Source of the DNA: an uncultured Lachnospiraceae bacterium
GTDB lineage: Bacteria > Bacillota > Clostridia > Lachnospirales > Lachnospiraceae
DNA: 5,459 nt
NCBI GenBank assembly: GCA_945788595.1
Contig: CALZMS010000091.1
Span: forward strand, 1-5,459
Direction: 5' to 3'
Shown: in pieces, positions 1-5,459 of the stretch
Layout of the letters: each line of letters starts with the position of its first letter
Position numbering within the stretch: position 1 is the stretch's first letter
Notes under the pieces: generated by a model
What the model was told of the DNA's origin: nothing
Databases searched by the model: none
What the model saw: only the letters and a program-made list of their open reading frames with translations
Made by a program: the position numbers and the translations under genes

Positions 1-19
1 TTAAAATAATTAAGAAAGA

Positions 20-49
20 ATTATAGGTCCACTTAAAATTTCCTGTCAT
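20..49 (-). promoter_or_regulatory. Candidate promoter reading out of the window (leftward)
   Basis: Minus-strand ATGACA (44-49, five of six to TTGACA) and a perfect TATAAT (20-25) are 18 bases apart. The -35 lies within the 3' arm of the terminator hairpin. It would drive a gene to the left of the window, whose start is not visible. The surrounding 25 bases are very AT-rich, which raises the chance of a fortuitous -10 match. Confidence 0.4.
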
Positions 50-79
50 GTTCTCCAGTTTCCCGGAGGACACGACAGG
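35..79 (-). terminator. Probable operon terminator with long GNRA-capped hairpin
   Basis: About 70 bases past the GH13 stop, the minus-strand RNA can fold into a near-continuous 38-base hairpin (42-79). Its parts are a ten-pair outer stem (CCTGTCGTGT with ACATGACAGG, one G-U), a single C/A mismatch, and a six-pair inner stem (CTCCGG with CTGGAG, one G-U) closed by a GAAA tetraloop. The following bases are AAAUUUUAA, so the U-tract is short and displaced by three A residues. That makes it a weak or non-standard intrinsic terminator, or a 3' stabilising structure. On the plus strand no T-run follows, so it does not look bidirectional. Confidence 0.55.
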
Positions 80-150
80 GATCACCAACTGTTATAACCA
101 TGGACAGGTGTATCTAACTTGCATTCCAACACATCCCAGGATATTCCTTT

Positions 151-1815
151 TTATCTCAGCAAAACAAATGCCTCGTACGGTTTCAACGCAACCGTCCCTT
201 CGTATTCACGCTCCTCTGTATTGGAGATCAGGCATTCTGCGTCGGCAAATTCTTCGGGAACGGAAAATGCCTGTTCCGCAGAAGAAAAATTGCACACAAC
301 CAGAAGCTTATCCTCTTCCAATTCTCTAGTGTAAACAAACAGATTCTCATCTTCCGGCAAAAGCAGCGTGTACTTTCCATACACGATCACCGGATACTGC
401 TTCCGCAATGCAATAAGTTTCTGATAGTAGCAAAATACTGACGCAGGATTTTTCACCTCCGCTGCTGCGTTGATTTCTTTATAATTTGGATTTACTTTGA
501 TCCACGGAGTACCTGTAGTAAAGCCTGCATTTTCTGTATCATTCCACTGCACCGGTGTGCGGGCATTGTCACGGCTGATCAGACAGAGACAGGGCCAGAA
601 TTCCTCATGACTCACCCGTCCGCTTTCGCACCACTCTTTGTAGGCATTGACGCTTTCGATGTCGCGGAAATCCGCCATGGTTTCAAAGGGGTAGTTGGTC
701 ATGCCCAGCTCCTCTCCCTGATAAATGTACGGTGTTCCCTGCATCATATGAAGACAGGTGGCCAACATTTTTGCGGAACGTTCTCTGTATTCAGGACTGT
801 CGTTTCCAAACCTGGAAACCACTCTAGGCTGATCATGGTTATCCCAGAACAGGCTGTTCCAGGCCTTCCCGTACAGCTCGGTCTGCCATTTTGACATGAT
901 TTCTTTCAGCTTTGACAGCGGCATTCTCTCGTCGTTCCACTTACCATATTTTCCATGACCGTCCACATGTTCAAACTGAAAGACCATATTCAGTTCATGG
1001 GAATCCTCGCCGGCATATTTCTTCGCTTCTTCCACGGTAACACCGGATGTCTCTCCCACGGTCATGATATCGTATCTGGACAGCACCTTCTCATTCATTT
1101 CTTTCAGATAGTCATGCACATGGGGACCATGCACACAATACGGGCCAAAATCGCCATACAGACCGTTCACTTTTCCATCGGGCATATCTTTTGTCTTGGA
1201 GATCATGCTGATGACATCCATGCGGAAACCGTCAATCCCCTTTTCACACCACCAGGTCATCATATCGAAGACTTCCTGACGCACCTTCGGATTGTCCCAG
1301 TTGAGATCCGGCTGTTTCGGAGAAAACAGATGGAGATAGTACATCTGACGCTGTTCATCGTATTTCCATGCAGAACCGCCAAAACAGGAGCCCCAGTTAT
1401 TCGGCGGCTGATTGCCTTCTTTGCCTTCTCTCCATATATAATAGTCCCGATACGGTGTATCCTCTGCCTTACGGCTTTCCACAAACCAGCGATGCTCGTC
1501 AGAAGTATGGTTTACCACCAGATCCATGACAATCTTTATACCACGGGCATGAGCTTCCGAAAGCATTTCATCAAAATCTTCCATGGTTCCGAATTCTTCC
1601 ATGATGGCCTGATAATCGCTGATATCGTACCCGTTATCATCGTTGGGAGACTGGTATACCGGCGACAGCCAGATCACGTCAATGCCGAGTTCTTTCAGAT
1701 AATCTAATTTTGCTGTGATTCCCTTCAGATCTCCGATACCGTCTCCGTTGCTGTCCATAAAGCTTCTCGGATAGATCTGATAAATTACCGCTTCCTTCCA
1801 CCAGGTTCTCTTCAT
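151..1815 (-). CDS. GH13 oligo-1,6-glucosidase / alpha-glucosidase
   Basis: A 554-residue cytoplasmic exo-acting alpha-glucosidase of the GH13 oligo-1,6-glucosidase group (subfamily 31 by its motifs), releasing glucose from short alpha-glucans. The length matches that group. It begins with the hallmark WWKEAVIYQIYPRSF and the calcium-loop-like DSNGDGIGD (21-29). The four GH13 regions are intact: DLVVNH (98-103), GFRMDV with nucleophile D200, acid/base E255 in TVGETSG, and NHD (326-328) with transition-state stabiliser D328; QPDLNW (168-173) is the fifth region. Val201 beside the nucleophile is the residue linked in this group to alpha-1,6 (isomaltose) preference, so isomalto-oligosaccharides are the favoured substrate, by inference. 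YQGEELGMTN (365-374) and a C-terminal beta domain (about 475-554) complete it. The frame is open back to a TTG at 1932, but homology starts at the ATG at 1815, which has AAAGGA ten bases upstream. There is no signal peptide. Confidence 0.95.
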   Translation of the reverse strand: MKRTWWKEAVIYQIYPRSFMDSNGDGIGDLKGITAKLDYLKELGIDVIWLSPVYQSPNDDNGYDISDYQAIMEEFGTMEDFDEMLSEAHARGIKIVMDLVVNHTSDEHRWFVESRKAEDTPYRDYYIWREGKEGNQPPNNWGSCFGGSAWKYDEQRQMYYLHLFSPKQPDLNWDNPKVRQEVFDMMTWWCEKGIDGFRMDVISMISKTKDMPDGKVNGLYGDFGPYCVHGPHVHDYLKEMNEKVLSRYDIMTVGETSGVTVEEAKKYAGEDSHELNMVFQFEHVDGHGKYGKWNDERMPLSKLKEIMSKWQTELYGKAWNSLFWDNHDQPRVVSRFGNDSPEYRERSAKMLATCLHMMQGTPYIYQGEELGMTNYPFETMADFRDIESVNAYKEWCESGRVSHEEFWPCLCLISRDNARTPVQWNDTENAGFTTGTPWIKVNPNYKEINAAAEVKNPASVFCYYQKLIALRKQYPVIVYGKYTLLLPEDENLFVYTRELEEDKLLVVCNFSSAEQAFSVPEEFADAECLISNTEEREYEGTVALKPYEAFVLLR

Positions 1816-1832
1816 TATTGTTCCATCCTTTC

Positions 1833-1878
1833 TGCCGTTATCCGGCAATAGCGGCAAAGCCTTTTGGCCTGCCGCTAT
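1833..1878 (-). other. Tandem-hairpin leader upstream of the GH13 gene
   Basis: Two adjoining hairpins lie in the 5' leader. The first (1848-1878) has nine perfect pairs, ATAGCGGCA with TGCCGCTAT, and continues through a G-U pair, a single bulged base and three GC pairs to an AAAA loop. The second (1833-1847) is TGCCG-GATAA-CGGCA. It ends two bases before the AAAGGA ribosome binding site (1826-1831). No T-run follows either stem, so neither is a standard terminator. Possible roles are mRNA protection, setting the GH13 to GH31 expression ratio after processing, or control of ribosome access. The pairing is visible in the sequence; the function is unknown. Confidence 0.5.
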
Positions 1879-1903
1879 CCCGTATTCGCATTTTCTGTTT
1901 TTA

Positions 1904-1932
1904 ATTTTACTGCAAACAAACGCGTCTGCCAA
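1904..1932 (-). promoter_or_regulatory. Candidate SigA-type promoter for the GH13 gene
   Basis: Minus-strand TTGGCA (1927-1932, five of six to TTGACA) and TAAAAT (1904-1909, five of six to TATAAT) are separated by exactly 17 bases, the preferred spacing. The -35 begins six bases past the GH31 stop, and transcription would start near 1896-1898, leaving a leader of about 80 bases. This would allow the GH13 gene to be expressed separately from, or in addition to, the operon transcript. There is no TGn extension before the -10. Matches of this quality also occur by chance, but this one sits in the only intergenic gap of this size in the operon. Confidence 0.5.
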
Positions 1933-1938
1933 CAGCCT

Positions 1939-4335
1939 TTACGCCGTAATGATCTCCACCAGCGCGCCGTACAGATCCGAATCAAGCTCCATGGCTGACA
2001 GTTCTGCCACCAGTATAGCCGGATCTTTTCTCTTCTGGATCAGTGCGTAGATCTGATCCTTGAGTACAAAGGATATCTCTGCCTGATTCAGGAAATCAAA
2101 GCAACATTCCTGCACCTGATTATTCGTGCTGATGTACGCTGCCGGGATCGATACCGTCACAGTACAGGTCACTGCTGTCACAGGCACTTTCACGATGACA
2201 GCTTTCTTTTTCTCATCGTAGGAAATTTCCTCAGCTTCTTTTGGCATGCCGTCTACAGTCAGCTGGATATGTTTCACCGTTTCAGGAACAAAACCGGTCA
2301 TTTCCACGGTGTAGGAACGTTTTTCGGGGATCAGATCCAGCTCTCCTGCTGCCGGATGCAGCGTAAATGTACACATATCATCTTCGGTGTACACCATTTC
2401 TGTTGTAACGCACTGTCCCTGTTCATACGCACAGGTCTCGTTGTCATCCTCGTACAATACGAACTGCCCTTTGGCTCCGGCATATACACAGATTCGCAGA
2501 TGTTCAGGATTCTTCACAGCATCTGTTCCTTTAATATCCTCGGTAAACGGCACGATACCTCCGGCTTTTACAAATACCGGTATGTTTTCCAGTTCTCTGT
2601 ATACATCCAGAGTTCTTCCGCCACGGTACATCATGCCCGTAAACATATCGTACCACAATCCCTCCGGGAACCAAACCTTGGTTTTGGCCACATTCAGCTT
2701 GCTGATCCTCGGATGAGTTATGGGGGACACCATCATCTCCGAGCCGAAGAAATACTGATTTTTCATCCGGTAAGCCTGCGCTTCTTCCGGGTAGTCATAA
2801 TACATGGGCAGCACCAACGGCAGATCGTCCTGATAACTTCTGTGATTCATCGTGTACAGATACGGCATCATGGCATGACGAAGCCGCAGCGCATTTCCCA
2901 TAGCTACCTCTGTCTCTTTTCTGAAACGCCAGGGCTCTTTTCCGTTAAATTCACTGCAGGAGCTGTGAAGTCTCATAATTGGAGAGAATGCGCCAAACTG
3001 CGTCCAGCGAGCCACCATTTCATCATTTTTATAGCCCAGCATATGACCGCCGATATCGTGACTCCACCAGCCATAGCCGATATTTGACGCGGTTTCTGTA
3101 AAATAAGGCTGAAAATCCAGAGACTCCCAGGTCGTTACGGTATCCCCGGAAAAACCGATGGGATAACGGTGGCTGCCCGGTCCCGCATAGCGGGAGAAGG
3201 TCATGGGCCGCTTACCTTTTCTCTTGCTGTCGAGGAAATGAAAATGATTGAAGATCCACAGCGGATCCAGACCTTCTACCTTGCAATTGGTTCCCTGCTG
3301 CCAGTCGATCCACCAGAAATCCACGCCTTCTTCTTCACGGGGGTGATGAAGATATTTGAAGTACGCTTCCATAAACTTCGGATCAGCCGGATCACAGCAC
3401 ACCGGATCCTCTGCCTCATAATCCACGCCCATGGCTTTTGCCATTTCTACATACATTTCCTCATGGGCCTGTACGCCATCCGCCGGATGCACATTTAAGG
3501 TCGTGCGCATGCCTCTGTCATGGAGCCGCTGCAAAAATCGCTTCGGATCCGGGAATAATTCCTTATTCCAGGTATAGCCCGTCCATCCGCTTCCGTATTT
3601 CTCATCGACATCTACAAGATGCCAGTCCATATCGATAACGGCAACAGTAAAAGGAAGGTTTTCCTTTTCAAACCTGTCCATCAGCGCCATGTAGGTTTCT
3701 TCACTGTATTTATAATAACGGCTCCACCAGTTGCCCAGCGCAAACCGCGGAAGCATCGGTGTTTTTCCCGTCAGGTAATACAGAGCCTTTAATGCCTCTT
3801 TGTAATCGTGTCCATAGCCAAAGAAATACAGATCCTGTATGCCCTTCTTTCTGGGCTCGATCCAGCCATCCTCCAGAAGCACCTGGGATCTGCTGTCATC
3901 GATCACAGAATAGCCGAACCAGGATACGACTCCCTTTTCCAGAGGAATCGCGCCATTGGCTTCATCCAGGGTTCTGGCTGTCCCGCCCAGATCTTTTATG
4001 GGTTCTCCATAATGCCAGATACTGTGATAGGCACTTAAATTCCCTTTGACCTGGATACTTAGCCCCTGAGAGGAAAATTCTTTTTCATTATAGATCAGAT
4101 GCAGCCGTGGTGTGTGCAGTTCTATGCCATCCCCGGTGTGAATGACTCTGAACTTTGTTTCAGGGAAATCACGATTCAGCACCGACTGCGTTGCCCGATT
4201 TTCAAAAATACCATCTGCACTGTACTCCAGACGTATTAAACCTTCGGTAAGTACAGTGATCCGATAATTGTCCCCGGCGACAATGTTTTCCTTCAGTGCC
4301 GCCGGACGTGTCTCGATTTTATAAATATCCTGCAT
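1939..4335 (-). CDS. Glycoside hydrolase family 31 alpha-glycosidase (probable alpha-glucosidase)
   Basis: A 798-residue retaining alpha-glycosidase, probably cytoplasmic (no signal peptide), likely cutting imported alpha-gluco-oligosaccharides. In order it shows a galactose-mutarotase-like N-terminal beta domain (about 20-190), a TIM barrel (195-500), a beta sandwich with GGIVPF (505-600), a DUF5110-like segment (610-665), another beta-rich stretch to about 735, and a helical tail to the end. The predicted nucleophile is D344 in WWIDWQQG and the acid/base is D398 in GFSGD; HDIGGH (426-431) and MRLHSS (454-459) are further family signatures. The nucleophile motif departs from the usual WxDMNE of maltase-type GH31 enzymes, so exact substrate and linkage are uncertain. 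The frame is open to an ATG at 4365, but that ATG overlaps the permease stop and has only a poorly spaced AAAGG. The ATG at 4335 has GGGAG eight bases upstream and is preferred. GH31 membership is firm; alpha-glucosidase activity is an inference from context. Confidence 0.93.
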   Translation of the reverse strand: MQDIYKIETRPAALKENIVAGDNYRITVLTEGLIRLEYSADGIFENRATQSVLNRDFPETKFRVIHTGDGIELHTPRLHLIYNEKEFSSQGLSIQVKGNLSAYHSIWHYGEPIKDLGGTARTLDEANGAIPLEKGVVSWFGYSVIDDSRSQVLLEDGWIEPRKKGIQDLYFFGYGHDYKEALKALYYLTGKTPMLPRFALGNWWSRYYKYSEETYMALMDRFEKENLPFTVAVIDMDWHLVDVDEKYGSGWTGYTWNKELFPDPKRFLQRLHDRGMRTTLNVHPADGVQAHEEMYVEMAKAMGVDYEAEDPVCCDPADPKFMEAYFKYLHHPREEEGVDFWWIDWQQGTNCKVEGLDPLWIFNHFHFLDSKRKGKRPMTFSRYAGPGSHRYPIGFSGDTVTTWESLDFQPYFTETASNIGYGWWSHDIGGHMLGYKNDEMVARWTQFGAFSPIMRLHSSCSEFNGKEPWRFRKETEVAMGNALRLRHAMMPYLYTMNHRSYQDDLPLVLPMYYDYPEEAQAYRMKNQYFFGSEMMVSPITHPRISKLNVAKTKVWFPEGLWYDMFTGMMYRGGRTLDVYRELENIPVFVKAGGIVPFTEDIKGTDAVKNPEHLRICVYAGAKGQFVLYEDDNETCAYEQGQCVTTEMVYTEDDMCTFTLHPAAGELDLIPEKRSYTVEMTGFVPETVKHIQLTVDGMPKEAEEISYDEKKKAVIVKVPVTAVTCTVTVSIPAAYISTNNQVQECCFDFLNQAEISFVLKDQIYALIQKRKDPAILVAELSAMELDSDLYGALVEIITA

Positions 4336-4343
4336 AAGCTTGT

Positions 4344-4362
4344 CTCCCGGGGTAATCCCCGG
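4344..4362 (-). promoter_or_regulatory. GC-only hairpin overlapping the GH31 Shine-Dalgarno site
   Basis: On the minus strand CCGGGG ATTA CCCCGG (4347-4362) forms a perfect six-pair all-GC stem with a four-base loop, just downstream of the permease stop (4365-4367). Its 3' arm shares its last two G residues with the GGGAG ribosome binding site (4344-4348) of the preferred GH31 start at 4335. The fold would partly hide the site until a ribosome ending the permease gene melts it, so translational coupling is a reasonable inference. It is not a terminator: GAGACAAGC follows, with no run of U. Confidence 0.5.
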
Positions 4363-4364
4363 CA

Positions 4365-5186
4365 TCAGCCTTTAACAGCTGATGCCGCGATACCCGCAAT
4401 AAACTGTTTCTGGAAAAACAGATAGATCAGAAGCACCGGCACAATAGAGATCGCGGTGGCCGCAAACAATGCACCGTAGTCTGTGGAATACTGACCGTTG
4501 AACATTTTGAGTCCCACTGCCAGAAGCTGTTTTTCCTGGGAATTGATGACCAGATATGGCCACAGGAAGTCTTCCCATGTCCACAGAAACTGGAATATGG
4601 CAATACTGGAAATACCGTTTTTCGCCATCGGCAGCACAATTCTGTGGAAAATATAAAATTCATTAGCACCATCGATTCTTGCCGCCTCAAGGATCTCGTC
4701 CGGAATCGAGGCAATATGCTGTTTCATCATGAAAATACCGAAGCCGCTGAACATCGCCGGAATGATCAGTGCCTTATAGCTGTCCATCCAGCCAAAGCTC
4801 TGGATCATGGAATATTTCGGAATGATGGTTACACACCAGGGGATCATCATGGTAGAAAGTACAAAACCGAACAGTAAATTTCTTCCTTTAAATTTATATT
4901 TGCTCAGAACAAAACCACAGATCGTACTCGTATAAACCACCAGCAAAGTCACCACAACGGTAATAAAAAGGCTGTTCATGAAAAATCTCAGGAAATTGAA
5001 ATGAGCATTCATGTTTATGTAGTTGTCCAGGATAAATTCCTGGGGCAGCAGATGCTGCTCAAGCGCCATGATCTCACTGTTCTTTTTAAAGGAAGAGAAC
5101 AGCATCCACACAAAAGGATATACCGTAACCGCGCCAACCACCAGAAGAATGATATTCAGAATGACACTGCTTGCTTTTCTTTTCAT
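4365..5186 (-). CDS. Carbohydrate ABC transporter permease, MalG type
   Basis: A complete 273-residue inner-membrane permease, the normal length for the MalG/AraQ/UgpE group; it would pair with the upstream MalF-type subunit to form the sugar channel. Hydrophobic stretches at about 7-30, 68-92, 104-125, 137-155, 190-212 and 240-262 give the expected six membrane helices. The EAA loop is intact: EAARIDGA (167-174) followed by FHRIVLP (180-186), which docks on the ATPase. The ATG at 5186 is supported by AGGAGG five bases upstream (5192-5197), built into the stop of the previous gene. Its TGA stop shares one base with an ATG in the frame of the GH31 gene (TGATG), although that ATG is probably not the one used. 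The gene order permease-permease-glycosidase points to import of alpha-glucosides, which is an inference. No ATPase gene is visible, so a shared MsmK-like ATPase probably drives transport. Confidence 0.95.
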   Translation of the reverse strand: MKRKASSVILNIILLVVGAVTVYPFVWMLFSSFKKNSEIMALEQHLLPQEFILDNYINMNAHFNFLRFFMNSLFITVVVTLLVVYTSTICGFVLSKYKFKGRNLLFGFVLSTMMIPWCVTIIPKYSMIQSFGWMDSYKALIIPAMFSGFGIFMMKQHIASIPDEILEAARIDGANEFYIFHRIVLPMAKNGISSIAIFQFLWTWEDFLWPYLVINSQEKQLLAVGLKMFNGQYSTDYGALFAATAISIVPVLLIYLFFQKQFIAGIAASAVKG

Positions 5187-5198
5187 CCTATCCTCCTA
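5187..5198 (-). promoter_or_regulatory. Ribosome binding site embedded in the preceding stop codon
   Basis: Read on the minus strand, the junction is TAGGAGGATAGG followed by ATG. The TAG stop of the first permease supplies the first bases of a full AGGAGG Shine-Dalgarno sequence placed five bases before the second permease's start. A terminating ribosome therefore sits on the next gene's binding site, which suits equal production of the two channel subunits. Confidence 0.8.
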
Positions 5199-5459
5199 TT
5201 CTTCCGTTCCGGATACCCGGAAGGATAACCATGTGAATACAGCGGTGATCACAAACAGTACAAAGGATAATGCTGACGCATAACCAAAGTTGTATTTTAC
5301 GAAGGCTTCATCATAGATAATGTAGGAAGCCAGATAGGTAGCCGTACCCGGACCGCCCTCAGTCATAATCAGGATCTGTACGTAGGCCTGAATGTAGGAA
5401 ATGATCGAAGTGATCACGACAAACAGAGTCATCGGCTTCAACAGTGGTAATGTGATGTA
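5196..5459 (-). CDS. Carbohydrate ABC transporter permease, MalF/UgpA type (partial, C-terminal end only)
   Basis: These are the last 87 codons of an inner-membrane sugar permease; the reading frame runs open to the window edge, so the start lies outside. The first visible residues (YITLPLLKP) match the end of the EAA loop, the cytoplasmic helix that contacts the ATPase. After it come a membrane segment (about residues 11-31), the conserved TEGGPGTAT stretch (33-41) typical of MalF/UgpA/LacF-type permeases, FGYASALS (58-65) and a last membrane segment (62-80), ending in a short polar tail. A TTG codon at 5441 could be mistaken for a start but sits inside the conserved domain. The TAG stop overlaps the ribosome binding site of the next permease, with 9 bases between the genes, so the two are surely co-transcribed. 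Family assignment is firm. The transported sugar is inferred only from the neighbouring glycosidases. Confidence 0.93.
   Translation of the reverse strand, partial: YITLPLLKPMTLFVVITSIISYIQAYVQILIMTEGGPGTATYLASYIIYDEAFVKYNFGYASALSFVLFVITAVFTWLSFRVSGTEE

Noticed and set aside
48..334. Short plus-strand open frames at the left edge
   Set aside because: They run through the terminator hairpin and the antisense of the GH13 3' end, and the translated peptides look like random sequence.
955..1707. Long plus-strand open frame of 250 codons opposite the GH13 gene
   Set aside because: It is antisense to a gene with intact catalytic motifs, has low-complexity His/Ile/Phe-rich content typical of a reverse-strand shadow, and shows no recognisable domain.
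1848..1878. Intrinsic terminator between the GH31 and GH13 genes
   Set aside because: The stem is strong, but the bases after it on the minus strand are TGCCGG, with no U-tract, and on the plus strand no T-run follows directly.
1911..1924. Catabolite-responsive element (CcpA site)
   Set aside because: TGCAAACAAACG has a plausible left half, but the central CG and the right half do not match the consensus.
1816..1932. 39-residue N-terminal extension of the GH13 protein from a TTG codon at 1932
   Set aside because: The extension has no similarity to the family, covers the predicted promoter and leader hairpins, and its TTG is the start of the -35. The ATG at 1815 has a good ribosome binding site and begins the conserved WWKEAVIYQIYPRSF.
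2269..3087. Plus-strand open frame of 272 codons opposite the GH31 gene
   Set aside because: It is a shadow of the GH31 coding sequence, with no recognisable domain and no operon context on the plus strand.
4336..4365. Ten-residue N-terminal extension of the GH31 protein from the ATG at 4365
   Set aside because: The only upstream purine run (AAAGG) is three bases from that ATG. The ATG at 4335 has GGGAG at a proper distance. The one-base TGATG overlap keeps the upstream start possible, so this is a preference, not proof.

Overview
The window holds part of a bacterial alpha-glucoside uptake and breakdown operon. Every gene lies on the minus strand, so the operon reads from the right edge (5459) to the left. 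The organism is most likely a Firmicute of the Clostridia/Lachnospiraceae type. The basis is moderate base composition, strong AGGAGG-type ribosome binding sites, tight gene spacing, and typical Firmicute carbohydrate ABC permeases next to intracellular glycosidases. The genus cannot be fixed from this window.

In transcription order the layout is: (1) the last 87 codons of a MalF/UgpA-type sugar ABC permease, cut by the window edge (5196-5459); (2) a complete MalG-type partner permease (4365-5186); (3) a GH31 alpha-glycosidase, start re-assigned to 4335 (1939-4335); (4) a 123-base gap with a candidate SigA-type promoter and a leader of two tandem hairpins (1816-1938); (5) a GH13 oligo-1,6-glucosidase/alpha-glucosidase, start re-assigned to 1815 (151-1815); and (6) a 150-base tail with a long hairpin that probably ends the operon, overlapped by a candidate promoter reading out of the window to the left.

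Together the genes fit import of short alpha-glucans (isomaltose, panose, isomalto-oligosaccharides, maltodextrins or similar) and their cytoplasmic cleavage to glucose. Neither glycosidase has a signal peptide. The substrate-binding protein and any regulator are presumably to the right of the window. No transporter ATPase is visible, as is common for such importers that borrow a shared MsmK/MalK-type ATPase.

I see no mobile element, CRISPR array, tRNA/rRNA, phage gene or obviously new system. The points worth a second look are small control structures at the gene junctions: a GC-only hairpin reaching into the GH31 ribosome binding site, a tandem-hairpin leader before the GH13 gene, and a terminator/promoter overlap at the left edge. 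The GH31 enzyme also has an atypical nucleophile motif and an unexplained C-terminal tail.
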